A DNA stretch of 64,000 nt from Rhizobium sp. CSW-27 (GCF_018760785.1 NZ_JAHHZO010000003.1:372001-436000); one strand, 5' to 3'; counted from the first letter of the stretch, positions 1 to 8,588 are shown. The notes: generated by a model from the letters alone, not told the origin. Program-made: numbers and translations.

Positions 1-411
1 GCCGTTCACCAGCAGCCCCGTTCCATCGGCCGCGGCATACACATCGCCGAAAACCGGAATGGCAACGATACCGAGATCCGGCCGCCCCTGGCGCACGAAG
101 CCGAGGGAAATGCCCCAGAGCGGCGAGCCGCGCAGGAAATTTGCGGTGCCATCGATCGGATCGATGATCCAGTAGCCCTCGTCGGCCACGCCGCCCATTT
201 CCTCGCCCAGCACGGTTTCGCCGGGAAAGGCTGTCGCCAGCCGCTCCCTGACCAGCCGTTCGACGGCCGTGTCCGCTTCCGAAACGAAATCCTGAAAACC
301 CTTCGCCCGGGTGGCGATGGTATCGCGCGCCTCGAAAAAGCGAAGCGCAAGGCCCATCGCTTCCTCGATGATGGCGGTGGCACGCGCGAGACGCCCGCTT
401 ATCGTCTCCAT
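1..411 (-). CDS. Inositol monophosphatase family protein, C-terminus cut by window edge
   Basis: Mg2+-dependent phosphatase of the inositol monophosphatase/FBPase/CysQ superfamily; the family removes phosphate from small phosphorylated polyols or nucleotides in the cytoplasm. The frame read from the ATG at 411 contains the family metal-site blocks GEEMGG and DPIDGTANFLRG near residues 69 and 87, followed by WGISLGFV. Only 137 codons are present, about half of a usual 260-270 residue protein, because the window ends. The start overlaps the end of the upstream phosphodiesterase gene by 13 bp, so it is the last visible gene of the ABC importer operon. The neighbours suggest it dephosphorylates the imported and hydrolysed product, possibly inositol phosphate; the exact substrate is an inference. 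Confidence 0.85.
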   Translation of the reverse strand, partial: METISGRLARATAIIEEAMGLALRFFEARDTIATRAKGFQDFVSEADTAVERLVRERLATAFPGETVLGEEMGGVADEGYWIIDPIDGTANFLRGSPLWGISLGFVRQGRPDLGIVAIPVFGDVYAAADGTGLLVNG

Positions 412-1295
412 GATCTGCCGCCCTCCGTCTGAACGGTCTTCAGCCAGGCCTTGAAGGCTTCCACCTGATCCGTCTGAATGGCGCCGACGCCGACCTCTGC
501 CAGCGCGCCCCACACGGCTTCGGGATCGGCGAGCGCATGCGTATCGTTGAAATCGAGGCAATGGGAGACGTCGAGCGTGTTGATCCAGAGGCGGATATTC
601 TGACGCTCCAGTTCGGCGCGGCCTTCGGCCAGGTCGGCAATATCGGTGAACTTCACCTCGATCATCGGCGCCCGCAGCGTCTCGATGCGACGCAGATCCT
701 CGGCAAACATGCCCTTTCTGACCCGGAACATCGGCATGTGCGGAATCTTGCCGAACCAATCGGCATCCAGCACCTCGAACGGGCCGGCTTCGGGGTCGAT
801 GTCGGTCTTCACCAGCACCTGATCCTCAACGCCGAGCCGAAGCACCGTTTCCATCACCTGAGGCAGGTCACGGGCGAACTTGGTGTCGATATTGACGGTG
901 ATCTTGCCGCGCGCCTCTTCCAGCAGTTCTTCCAGCGTCGGCACGCAGGCGTCAGTCACCTCGGCACTCTCGCCGCCCGCGCCGGTCTTCAGCCTTGCGG
1001 CGCGAACCACGGCAAAGGGCAGTTCGCTGACGGTGCCCCTGCCCGTCGTCGTGCGATCGAGCGTTTCGTCGTGAATGACGACCAGATGGCCATCGGCGGT
1101 GGCCTGCGTGTCGATCTCGATCATTTCGACGCCTGCGGCAACGGCGGCGCGAACGGAGGCGAGCGAATTTTCGGCGGTTGCCGTCCACAGGCCGCGATGG
1201 GCAATGGTCAGGATGGCCGGATTGTCGCGCGAGCAGAGGGCAAGGACATCGGGGGAGCGGGAGGGGTCGGCGAAGGCTGCTAAGGTTTGATGCAT
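399..1295 (-). CDS. Glycerophosphodiester phosphodiesterase family protein (UgpQ-like)
   Basis: Hydrolyses glycerophosphodiesters to an alcohol and sn-glycerol 3-phosphate, through a TIM-barrel GDPD domain. In the 298-residue product the catalytic pattern is complete: HRG at 33-35, EN at 42-43, E60 and D62 in EIDTQ, and the HDETLDRTT block starting at H75. There is no signal peptide, so it acts in the cytoplasm, as UgpQ does. The start is the ATG at 1295; the open frame runs on upstream into the permease gene, but that extension is only a shadow. It lies 44 bp after the permease gene and overlaps the phosphatase gene by 13 bp. The context says the importer brings in a phosphodiester that this enzyme splits. 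Confidence 0.9.
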   Translation of the reverse strand: MHQTLAAFADPSRSPDVLALCSRDNPAILTIAHRGLWTATAENSLASVRAAVAAGVEMIEIDTQATADGHLVVIHDETLDRTTTGRGTVSELPFAVVRAARLKTGAGGESAEVTDACVPTLEELLEEARGKITVNIDTKFARDLPQVMETVLRLGVEDQVLVKTDIDPEAGPFEVLDADWFGKIPHMPMFRVRKGMFAEDLRRIETLRAPMIEVKFTDIADLAEGRAELERQNIRLWINTLDVSHCLDFNDTHALADPEAVWGALAEVGVGAIQTDQVEAFKAWLKTVQTEGGRSWRR

Positions 1296-1339
1296 GGTTT
1301 TCACTTTCGGCTGTTGTGTCGATCGGGACGGGTCCCGGA

Positions 1340-2203
1340 TCAGATTTTCCCCATGCCCGCCGCCATCAGGTCGTCGCGCAGAATGCGGCCGGCGACGATG
1401 AACACGACAAGTGCAGGAAGAAGCAGGATGAAGGAGACAATCGAGGCGAGCGGAAGCTGCATCGAATAGGGGTCGAGATACATGTAGAGCTTGATCGGCA
1501 GCGTCTCGACGACCGGCGCCCCGACGATGAAGGACTTGTCGAATTCCTCGAAGCTGCCGATGAAGGACATGAGCCCTCCGGCGAGCAGTCCGGGCACCGC
1601 AAGCGGCAGGATGATGTGGAGGACGATGCCGACCGTTCCCGCCCCCAGCGATCGCGCCGCGTGGATCAGATCGTCCGGAATGGTCTCCAGCGTCGCCGTC
1701 ATCAGCCGGATCATCAGCGGCAAGGTGCCCACGATCTGCACGAGAATGACGCCCGTCACCGAATAGGCGAGACCGAAGAGAAGGAACACCTGCCCGATGC
1801 CGACAGCCACGACCAGGCCCGGAATGATGACCGGCGCCAGGATGAAGATCTCCACAAGTCGTTTCAGCCGGAAGGGAAAGCGGGCCATGGCCCAGGCCGT
1901 CGGCAGCGCGATGGCGGCGGTCAGCACGGTGACGACAACGGCAATCAGGATGCTGTTGACGGTCGCGCGGATCAGGCTGCCATCGCCGAGAATGCCGGCC
2001 CAGCGCGCCGTGGTGTAATCCTTCGGCACGATGAGCGGCGGAGACCAGCCATCGGCGATGCTCCACAGGAACATCAGGGCCAGCGGCACGGCAATCGCGA
2101 GGATCAGTGCGCCATAAAGCCCGATCGTGACAAGGATACGGTCTTCCGGGGTGAAGACACGGCGGCGGGGCATGGAAGCGGTTTCAATGGCAAGCGCGTT
2201 CAT
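1340..2203 (-). CDS. ABC transporter inner-membrane permease (PhnV/AfuB-type, second subunit)
   Basis: Membrane subunit of the four-gene ABC importer. The 287-residue protein has about six hydrophobic segments, beginning with one near residues 25-50, and the EAA-type cytoplasmic loop around IHAARSLGAGTVGIVLHIILP, which docks on the ATPase. Its start overlaps the stop of the preceding permease gene by 4 bp (ATGA). It is related to permeases that serve iron, spermidine/putrescine and 2-aminoethylphosphonate-type importers with family 1 binding proteins. The sequence alone does not fix the substrate; the phosphodiesterase and phosphatase genes downstream favour a phosphorylated organic compound. 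Confidence 0.87.
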   Translation of the reverse strand: MNALAIETASMPRRRVFTPEDRILVTIGLYGALILAIAVPLALMFLWSIADGWSPPLIVPKDYTTARWAGILGDGSLIRATVNSILIAVVVTVLTAAIALPTAWAMARFPFRLKRLVEIFILAPVIIPGLVVAVGIGQVFLLFGLAYSVTGVILVQIVGTLPLMIRLMTATLETIPDDLIHAARSLGAGTVGIVLHIILPLAVPGLLAGGLMSFIGSFEEFDKSFIVGAPVVETLPIKLYMYLDPYSMQLPLASIVSFILLLPALVVFIVAGRILRDDLMAAGMGKI

Positions 2204-3057
2204 GATGCATCTCCGCGGTTCTGGCCCGTGCCGATGCGGGACGTCAGCGAGTAGTAGAGAAGAAGCACAGAGACGGCGAAAAGGCTCAGCACCATGCCCA
2301 TGGCATAGACCTGATTGAAACGGCCCTGGTTGAACTCCTTGACCATGAGAACCGAAAGCGGCCGTGCCGTTGGCGGGCCGACGATATCGGGAATGGCATA
2401 GGACCCCATGGAGCCGATGAAGGTCAGCAGGATGGCGGCGGTGATGCCGGGCATGGCGAGCGGAACTTCCACGATGAAAAAGGTCTTCAGCCGCGAGGCG
2501 CCGAGCGTGCGGGCAGCGTTGCGGATATCCTCGGGGATTGCGGCAAAGGCGCTGGTAATGATCAGCGTCATGAAGGGAACCTGCTTCCAGACACTGGCGA
2601 GAATGACGCCGATGCCCCAGTCGTCCCGAACGAGTTTCGGCAGTCCGAGCCCGAGCGGCGCAACCAGACGGTCAAGGAAACCGCCCCTTTCGAAGACGAC
2701 GATTACCATCAGGCCGACGATGATGCCCGGCACCGCCATCGGCAACTTGTAAAGCCCGCTGAACAGCTTGCGGCCGAAGAAGCTTCTGCGGATCAGAAGC
2801 GCCAGCGGCACGGAGGCCGCAAGCGACACGATCACCGGCATCACGCCGTAATAGATGGAGGTCGAAAGGCCACGCATCATCGAGGCGCGGGTGAAAATCC
2901 GCTCGTAGAACACCAGCGTGAAGCTGCCATCATCCTGCCTGAAGCTGCCGATCAGCGCCGACAGCAGCGGGCCTCCGAAGAAGACCAGAAGATAGCCCAC
3001 TCCCGGCGCGAGGAGGAGGAGAAGCTGCGCGCGCCTGTCGCGAAGGAGCCCACCCAT
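2200..3057 (-). CDS. ABC transporter inner-membrane permease (first subunit)
   Basis: Partner permease of the same importer, 285 residues with about six membrane spans starting near residue 10 (LLLLLAPGVGYLLVFFGG) and an EAA loop at RNAARTLGASRLKTFFIVEVPL. The ATG at 3057 was chosen because it overlaps the ATPase stop codon by 1 bp; the open frame extends further upstream but only inside the ATPase gene. It overlaps the next permease by 4 bp. The two permeases are different proteins, so the channel is a heterodimer. Confidence 0.88.
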   Translation of the reverse strand: MGGLLRDRRAQLLLLLAPGVGYLLVFFGGPLLSALIGSFRQDDGSFTLVFYERIFTRASMMRGLSTSIYYGVMPVIVSLAASVPLALLIRRSFFGRKLFSGLYKLPMAVPGIIVGLMVIVVFERGGFLDRLVAPLGLGLPKLVRDDWGIGVILASVWKQVPFMTLIITSAFAAIPEDIRNAARTLGASRLKTFFIVEVPLAMPGITAAILLTFIGSMGSYAIPDIVGPPTARPLSVLMVKEFNQGRFNQVYAMGMVLSLFAVSVLLLYYSLTSRIGTGQNRGDAS

Positions 3058-4097
3058 CAGGCCGCCTCCTGTGCCGTGGTGCCGTTGAGACGGTGCACCG
3101 GGCCCGGAAACTGCAGGGTAACCCGTCTGCCGGTCTCGATCAGGTGTTCCACGCCGGACTGGCTGACCCTGATCCGGCGACCGCCGATCTCCACCGTATA
3201 GAGCGCATTGGCCCCCATGAAGGAAACGGCGCAAACCGTGCCGGAACCGGCCTCGTCGGCGCAGATGTCGATGTTCTCCGGGCGGACCGAAACCTGGATA
3301 TCACCTGTTGCCGGCGCATCAAGCGCCACGGATTGTCCCCAGGGCAGTTGCGCCTCGGCCCCCCTGGCGACGACCGGCAGAAGATTGGTCTGGCCGAGAA
3401 AGGTGGCGGTAAAGACGTGCTTGGGTGCCCGGTAGAGTTCGAGCGGCGTTCCGGTTTCCACCACACGGCCTTCATTCATGACGACGATCCGGTCAGACAT
3501 GGCCATGGCCTCCGCCTGATCATGCGTCACGTAGAGACTGGTGGCACCGATCCGGCGGTGAAGCTCGGTCAGTTCATGGCGCAGCGTATCGCGCAGCTTG
3601 GCATCAAGGTTGGACAGCGGCTCATCGAACAGAAGCAGGCTGGGCTGCATGACAATGGCGCGCGCCAGAGCCACGCGCTGCTGTTGCCCGCCGGACAATT
3701 GCCGCGGCATGCGATCCACCAGGCCCGCAAGATTGCAGATCTCCAGCGCATGGGCCATGCGGCGCGCCCGCTCATCCTTGCGAACCTTCTTCATCTTGAG
3801 CCCGAAGGCGAGATTTCCGGCCACCGACATGTGCGGAAAAAGCGCGTAGGACTGGAACACCATCGCGACATCGCGCGCTTCCGGCGGCGCCTGATCGATG
3901 CGCTTGCCGCCAAGGTGGATCTCGCCGCCGGACGGTTGGGTGATCCCGGTGAGGATGCGCAGCAGCGTTGACTTGCCGCAACCCGACGGGCCGAGAATGG
4001 TGACGAATTCGCCGCGTTCCACGGCGATGGATACCGGGTGAAGGGCCCGGCTCGGACCGTAGTCCTTGGTGATATTGCAGATCTCGAGTTCGCTCAT
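3057..4097 (-). CDS. ABC transporter ATP-binding protein (PotA/UgpC-like) with C-terminal regulatory domain
   Basis: Energy-coupling subunit of the importer, 346 residues. Walker A (GPSGCGKST) is near residue 37, the signature LSGGQQQR near 135, Walker B LLLFDEPLSNLD just after it, and the switch histidine is in YVTHDQAEA. The C-terminal third has the TOBE-type beta domain usual in sugar, polyamine and phosphonate importers of this group. The ATG at 4097 gives the expected N-terminus (MSELEICNITKDYG); the open frame reaches further back into the spacer. It sits 82 bp after the binding-protein gene, so transcription probably continues from there. Confidence 0.92.
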   Translation of the reverse strand: MSELEICNITKDYGPSRALHPVSIAVERGEFVTILGPSGCGKSTLLRILTGITQPSGGEIHLGGKRIDQAPPEARDVAMVFQSYALFPHMSVAGNLAFGLKMKKVRKDERARRMAHALEICNLAGLVDRMPRQLSGGQQQRVALARAIVMQPSLLLFDEPLSNLDAKLRDTLRHELTELHRRIGATSLYVTHDQAEAMAMSDRIVVMNEGRVVETGTPLELYRAPKHVFTATFLGQTNLLPVVARGAEAQLPWGQSVALDAPATGDIQVSVRPENIDICADEAGSGTVCAVSFMGANALYTVEIGGRRIRVSQSGVEHLIETGRRVTLQFPGPVHRLNGTTAQEAA

Positions 4098-4179
4098 GCG
4101 AGCGTCCCTCCTGAAGACGGCCGGATTGCCGGACCGCGCCAGGCCCTGCGGCCCGCACGGTCCGGCGATCCGGGTGGCG

Positions 4180-5409
4180 TTACTGGTTGAGGACCTTTTC
4201 ATCGAGCGCTTCTGCAAGCGCCGTGGACATATCCCAGAAGGCCGGCAGCGACAGGCGCGGATAGACGCTCTGCGGCAGAACATGTTCCTGCACCGCCTTG
4301 GGCATGAGGTCGTTCGTGACATCGGTGCGCGGCGAGCGCGAGGCCTTGGTTTCCAGCTTCCAGAGCTGGAATTCCTTGCTAATCGCCATATCGATCAGAA
4401 GCAGGGCCGCAGCGACATGCTTGGCATTGGCAGGCACGAACATGGCATCGCCGGAGCCGACCTGGCCCTTCTCGAGAAGCGTCAGGCGGAAGCTGTCCGG
4501 CAGCTGCTTGGTGCCGAGGAAGGTCATGACCTGATCTTCCCAGACGGTGCCCATGTAGAGCTGCTGGTTGTTGATGAGGTTGAGCGTGTCGGCATTGCCG
4601 TTGGTCAGTTCGGCCACGGCCAGAAGGCGTCGGTAGTAATCCCAGACCGGATCAAGGCACTTCGATTGCATGGCCCAGTCTTCGGCCTGCTGCAGCGTCT
4701 GGTTATAGTCGGTCAGCTGCTTGCGGCAGTCACCGCTCAGATAGTTGAGCGCCACGGAATAGATGAAGCCGCCGCCCGAACCGCCCTTGGCCGGCAGCGT
4801 CACGCCGAGGCGCTTGGGGTTCTTTTCAGCCCAGGCAAGAAGCTCCTCGAAGCTTTTGGGAACGTCCTCGGCCTTCACGAATGCGGAATCATAGCCGATT
4901 GCCGTCTGGTTGAGATGAACCAGCGGAAAGCTGCCGCCATGCGGCTTGCCGAACACCGTCTTGGCCAGTTCCGGATCGTAATTGGCCATGTTGGGCAGGA
5001 TGCTGGTCAGCGAGATATTGCCGACCACGCCCTTGGACGAGAGAAGCGGATAGCTTCCGCCGCCGGCGAAATAGGCGTCGACCGGCGAATCCTGCCCTGC
5101 CGCCTGCACCGCGATCAGCTGCTGGTTGGCCTGATCGCCCTTCACGTCGCTATAGGCGACCTTGATGCCATACTTGGCCTCGAAGCGGGTAATCAGCTCC
5201 TTCCACGTATCGGCGAAACTGCCGGCGAAATTGTACATCGTCACCGAGCCCTCGGCTTTGGCAGCCGGAACGACGATGTCATAGAAATTTTCGCGCGTGA
5301 CCTTCGACAGATCGAAGTCGAGATTCTTCATGTTGCTGTCGGCAGCAAGGCAAGGCGCCGCCATCGCCGCCAGCGCAAGCGCGGCGGCCGCCAGAAATTT
5401 CGTGCTCAT
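4180..5409 (-). CDS. Periplasmic substrate-binding protein, family 1 (iron/spermidine/phosphonate type)
   Basis: Captures the substrate in the periplasm and delivers it to the importer. The 409-residue protein begins with a typical Sec signal peptide ending near ALAAMAAPCLAADS (cleavage about residue 22) and then shows the fold of family 1 extracellular binding proteins (FAGSFADTWKELITRFEAKYGIKV). It is the first gene of the operon, with AGGAGGAACC just upstream of the ATG, and is divergent from the ROK regulator. The ligand cannot be read from sequence; the linked phosphodiesterase and phosphatase point to a glycerophosphodiester or related phosphorylated polyol. This is an inference from context. 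Confidence 0.88.
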   Translation of the reverse strand: MSTKFLAAAALALAAMAAPCLAADSNMKNLDFDLSKVTRENFYDIVVPAAKAEGSVTMYNFAGSFADTWKELITRFEAKYGIKVAYSDVKGDQANQQLIAVQAAGQDSPVDAYFAGGGSYPLLSSKGVVGNISLTSILPNMANYDPELAKTVFGKPHGGSFPLVHLNQTAIGYDSAFVKAEDVPKSFEELLAWAEKNPKRLGVTLPAKGGSGGGFIYSVALNYLSGDCRKQLTDYNQTLQQAEDWAMQSKCLDPVWDYYRRLLAVAELTNGNADTLNLINNQQLYMGTVWEDQVMTFLGTKQLPDSFRLTLLEKGQVGSGDAMFVPANAKHVAAALLLIDMAISKEFQLWKLETKASRSPRTDVTNDLMPKAVQEHVLPQSVYPRLSLPAFWDMSTALAEALDEKVLNQ

Positions 5410-5449
5410 GAAATGGTTCCTCCTGCGGACCCGTTGTGATGACCGGATC

Positions 5450-5478
5450 CAATTAATACACTTTAGGTGTAATATTTG
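5450..5478. promoter_or_regulatory. 29-bp imperfect palindrome, likely operator of the ROK regulator
   Basis: The sequence is symmetric about position 5464: TACAC at 5457-5461 faces GTGTA at 5467-5471, and AA/TT pairs continue outward, so 10 of the 12 flanking pairs match. It is AT-rich in a GC-rich background and lies alone between the divergent binding-protein gene and the ROK gene, 41 bp from the first and 16 bp from the second. A repressor here could control both directions. The link to the ROK protein is inferred from position. Confidence 0.6.
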
Positions 5479-5493
5479 TGACAGTCCAGTGAA

Positions 5494-6702
5494 ATGATGT
5501 CTGGGAGCGCACAGACGTGTTGCGGCCCCTCCGCCGAGTCGCTATCGAAAGCCATGATGACCGATGGGACGCCACGCCAGTTTCTTGACCGCCAGCCGCT
5601 TGCCAGCGAGAACGAGCGTCTCATTCTGGATATCGTCCGGCGCCATGGGCGCATTCCCCGGGCGGCGATCACCGGCCACACCAACCTCACGCAGCAGTCC
5701 GTGCATCGGCTGATCGAAGGGCTTATGGAGCGTGGGCTTCTGCGCACCGGCGCAGCACTGAAAGGCACGCGCGGCCAGCCGAGCCCGACTATCGAACTGG
5801 TTCCGGAAGCGGCCTACTCGCTCGGCATCTCCATCAACACCGACTCGGTGGTGATCTGCATCGCCGATTTCCGCTGCAGCCTCCTCTTCGAGGAAAAACT
5901 GAAGATACTGCCGAACGACCGGGAGGCGACGCTTGCCGCGCTGTCGCTCGCCCTGGAGCGATTGCTGGCACAGCACGGCATCCCGCGCGAGCAGCTGCTC
6001 GGCCTCGGTTTTTCCATGTCCGGTTTCTTTGTGTCGGAAGATCGCGTCTTCAACGCACCGGAACCGCTGCGGGACTGGTCGCTGATCGACCTGAAGCCGA
6101 TCCTCGAGACACGCTTCCGCCTGCCGGTCTGGCTGGAAAACAATGCCACCACGGGCGCGATCGGCGAAAGCCTTCTCGGCGCGGGTCTGTGGTGCCAGAC
6201 CTTTGCCTATCTGTCCTTCAATTACGGGTTCGGCGGCGGCCTGATCCTCGGCGGCCAGCCCTTTCACGGCTTTCACGGCAATGCTGGCGAGTTCAGCGGC
6301 ATCTACAATCCGGATGAGGGACCAAGACGCCCGGCGCTGCAATACCTGATCGCGGCGCTGCAGAGGAACGGCGTCGACATCAACTCGATCGACGCGCTCT
6401 ACCAGCAGTTCGATCCGGCATGGCCGGGCGTCGAGGAATGGCTTGCCGAGACTATGCCGCAGGTGGACCGTCTGGTGGCCACCCTGATTGCGGTTCTCGA
6501 TCCACAGGCAATCGTCTTCGGCGGCCAGATCCCACCGGCACTCGGCCAGATGATGATCGACCGCACGCACCTGCCCTCGCAGCGGGACCATCGCTACGGC
6601 GTGGGGCCGAAGGAGGCGAAACTCGTTCTCGCGCAGGCGAAGGGCGATGCCTCCGCGATTGGCGCGGCATTGCTGCCGCTGAGACTGCGTTATTTTGTCT
6701 AG
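5494..6702 (+). CDS. ROK family transcriptional regulator
   Basis: Predicted sugar- or polyol-responsive regulator, about 380-402 residues. A winged helix-turn-helix lies near residues 38-85 (ERLILDIVRRHGRIPRAAITG...QQSVHRLIEGLMERGLL), followed by the ROK/actin-like fold (GFSMSGFF, LENNATTGAIGE, GFGGGLILGG). The usual ROK ExGH motif and CxCGxxGC zinc site are not visible: the region reads NAGEFSGIYNPDEG. It is therefore unlikely to be a kinase and differs from NagC/Mlc-type repressors. The start could be the ATG at 5494 or at 5554; neither has a strong ribosome-binding site. It is divergent from the importer operon and probably controls it through the palindrome between them. Confidence 0.85.
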   Translation: MMSGSAQTCCGPSAESLSKAMMTDGTPRQFLDRQPLASENERLILDIVRRHGRIPRAAITGHTNLTQQSVHRLIEGLMERGLLRTGAALKGTRGQPSPTIELVPEAAYSLGISINTDSVVICIADFRCSLLFEEKLKILPNDREATLAALSLALERLLAQHGIPREQLLGLGFSMSGFFVSEDRVFNAPEPLRDWSLIDLKPILETRFRLPVWLENNATTGAIGESLLGAGLWCQTFAYLSFNYGFGGGLILGGQPFHGFHGNAGEFSGIYNPDEGPRRPALQYLIAALQRNGVDINSIDALYQQFDPAWPGVEEWLAETMPQVDRLVATLIAVLDPQAIVFGGQIPPALGQMMIDRTHLPSQRDHRYGVGPKEAKLVLAQAKGDASAIGAALLPLRLRYFV

Positions 6703-7082
6703 CACGCCGCACGTTTGATGCGCCGTCCCTCCGGCCTGGCGAAAACTGCGCCGATCCGCCCATAGGGCGTTTGGAAATCGCAGCGCGTCCGACGGAATTC
6801 CGGAGACTGTCACAGGCTCCTGCCGGTGATCTGCCCAGGCGGGACCATGAGCTTCGACAAGGCCGCTTCAACCGACGGGAGGATCCTGCGTCCTGTCATG
6901 CGCGGGCATGAACCATCCGCAGGCAAGACGAACCCGCCGCGCCGGGCCATCCGTCCCCTTGCTCCCCCTGCAATCGCACGACGGGAAAATCTTGCGATCA
7001 TATCCATAAACATACCAATCGGTATTGACTTGGATCAAATTCTGCCGTTGATTGGAACAGAGATTTGGGAGGAGGAACCCAC
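6703..7082. other. Intergenic region before the aromatic operon
   Basis: About 380 bp without a convincing gene. Open frames here lack family similarity and ribosome-binding sites, and most overlap the ROK gene. The last 80 bp become AT-rich and hold the operator at 7012-7025, a possible promoter and the strong ribosome-binding site of the CoA ligase. I see no structured RNA in the first 300 bp. Confidence 0.5.
7012..7025. promoter_or_regulatory. Operator ATACC-N4-GGTAT upstream of the aromatic operon
   Basis: Perfect inverted repeat ATACCAATCGGTAT. It is directly followed by and overlaps a TTGACT hexamer (7025-7030) that could be a -35 box, with a weak -10 near 7048-7053. A near-identical site (AAACC-N4-GGTAT) lies at 21013-21026 next to the TetR gene of the same cluster. 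Matching palindromes at both promoters point to TetR repression of the operon; binding is inferred. Confidence 0.65.
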
Positions 7083-7085
7083 TTG
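7067..7085 (+). promoter_or_regulatory. Ribosome-binding site that selects a TTG start
   Basis: GGGAGGAGG at 7067-7075 is followed 7 nt later by TTG at 7083, in frame with the CoA ligase. No in-frame ATG lies nearby, so the first gene of the operon probably initiates at TTG. A second TTG at 7065 overlaps the site itself and cannot use it. Confidence 0.65.
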
Positions 7086-8588
7086 TCGCAGATAGCACGG
7101 ATTGCGCGGACAGTCGCCGCGCATGAGCATCATACTATTGCCGATATTTTCGCTCGATCACTGGAATCCGCTGGAAACCGTCGCTTTGCAAAAAGCAGCG
7201 ATGCCGACCTGACCTATGAAGAGGCAGCCTTCGCAGCAGGTGCGATCGCTTCTCGACTGGGCAAGGCTGTGGCCGAGCGTCCGGTCGTCATCCTGATGCC
7301 GAACAGCGTTTCTTTGCTTGTGACATACCTTGCGGTATTGTCATTGCGTGGAGAACCGGTACTGCTGAACCCGCTTCTGCCGCCCGCCACACGCCATCAT
7401 CTGATTGCGAAGCTTTCGCCGGCTGCGGTGGTCACCGCGCAGGCGATGGGCGACCAGGACGCGACGTTGCTGGTTGCCGACCGCGATCTTGCCGGACTGG
7501 CACAGGAAGGCAGAAGGCTCTGTCTCGATGCACATCCCGATGATGTGGCCGTCAACCTCTACAGCGGCGGAACGACGGGCGTGCCCAAGCGTGTCGTTCA
7601 CACGCACCGGGGCATGGTGGCAGCCGTCGAGCGGATGGAATGGGGCTGGCCCTCGCGGGATGGCGATGTGTGGCTGCCGATCGCCCCATTTACCCATGTC
7701 TACGGTTTCCTCATGGGGGTCACCAACCCGATGCTGAGGGCCGGCAGCATCATCATTCCCGATCGCTTCCACCCGGCGACAATCATCGACCTGATGCGTG
7801 AGCATGCGGTCACCGTCTTTGGCGGTGGTCCGCCGGCCATCTATCAGGGCCTGCTGTCGGTTCCGGGCATCGGGCCCGAAAGCCTGCCATCGCTGCGGGT
7901 CTGTCCCGGTGGTGGGGCGCCGTTTCCGACGGAACTGCACCGTCGCTGGCAGGACGTAACCGGCCTTGCCATCCACGAAGGCTATGGCATGACCGAGATC
8001 GCACCGATTGCGGTCAACACGCAAAGCGAAGGCCTGCGCATCGGTGCCGCCGGCAAGCCTTGCCCCGGAACAGAAGTCGAGATCGTCGATACCGTCGGGG
8101 GCACACGGCGTCTCGGCTGTGGCGAACCCGGCGAGATCCGGGTGCGCGGGCCCCATCAGATGACGGGCTATGCGGACAATGCCGAGGAAACCGCATTGAT
8201 GGTGCGTGACGGCTGGGTCTATACCGGCGACATCGGCGTCATCGACGAGGACGGTTTCCTTACCATCACCGACCGCAAGAAAAACGTGATCTTTCACAAG
8301 GGTTTCAACGTTTTTCCGCGCGAGATCGAGGAAGTGCTCGTCTCGCATCCGGCTGTAGCGGCGGCCAGCGTCGTGGGCATTCCCGACGCGCGCTGCGGGG
8401 AAATCGCCGTGGCCTTCGTGGTGGCGCGCGATGGCGTGGAGGCTGAAGCACTCACCGCCTTCTGCGCCGAAACGCTGGTGCCCTACAAGCTGCCGAGCCG
8501 CATCGTGTTTCTGAAACAGCTGCCTCTGACCCCCGCCGGCAAGCCGGACCGCATGGCCATGCAGGCGTTCGCATCACAGTCCAGTTAA
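7083..8588 (+). CDS. Acyl/aryl-CoA ligase (class I adenylate-forming enzyme)
   Basis: Activates a carboxylic acid with ATP and CoA. The 501-residue protein has all the family landmarks: the phosphate-binding loop SGGTTGVPK near residue 162, the acyl-binding/adenylate block GYGMTEIAP, the YTGDIG motif, the hinge region DRKKNVIFHKGFNVFPREIEEV and the catalytic lysine in TPAGKPDR at the C-terminus. The SGGTTG form of the loop is seen in aryl- and cycloalkyl-carboxylate ligases. It opens the aromatic operon and is followed by a TRAP transporter 32 bp on. It may activate the imported aromatic acid, or the side-chain acid released by the C-C hydrolase later in the pathway. The start is a TTG set by a strong ribosome-binding site. 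Confidence 0.85.
   Translation: MSQIARIARTVAAHEHHTIADIFARSLESAGNRRFAKSSDADLTYEEAAFAAGAIASRLGKAVAERPVVILMPNSVSLLVTYLAVLSLRGEPVLLNPLLPPATRHHLIAKLSPAAVVTAQAMGDQDATLLVADRDLAGLAQEGRRLCLDAHPDDVAVNLYSGGTTGVPKRVVHTHRGMVAAVERMEWGWPSRDGDVWLPIAPFTHVYGFLMGVTNPMLRAGSIIIPDRFHPATIIDLMREHAVTVFGGGPPAIYQGLLSVPGIGPESLPSLRVCPGGGAPFPTELHRRWQDVTGLAIHEGYGMTEIAPIAVNTQSEGLRIGAAGKPCPGTEVEIVDTVGGTRRLGCGEPGEIRVRGPHQMTGYADNAEETALMVRDGWVYTGDIGVIDEDGFLTITDRKKNVIFHKGFNVFPREIEEVLVSHPAVAAASVVGIPDARCGEIAVAFVVARDGVEAEALTAFCAETLVPYKLPSRIVFLKQLPLTPAGKPDRMAMQAFASQSS

Noticed and set aside
399..2066. A 555-codon open frame covering the phosphodiesterase and much of the permease region
   Set aside because: Only the part from the ATG at 1295 shows GDPD similarity; the rest is an Arg/His-rich shadow of the permease gene.
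1178..2254. Long plus-strand frame opposite the permease and phosphodiesterase genes
   Set aside because: Rich in Arg, Asp, Gln and His with no domain, typical of antisense frames in GC-rich DNA.
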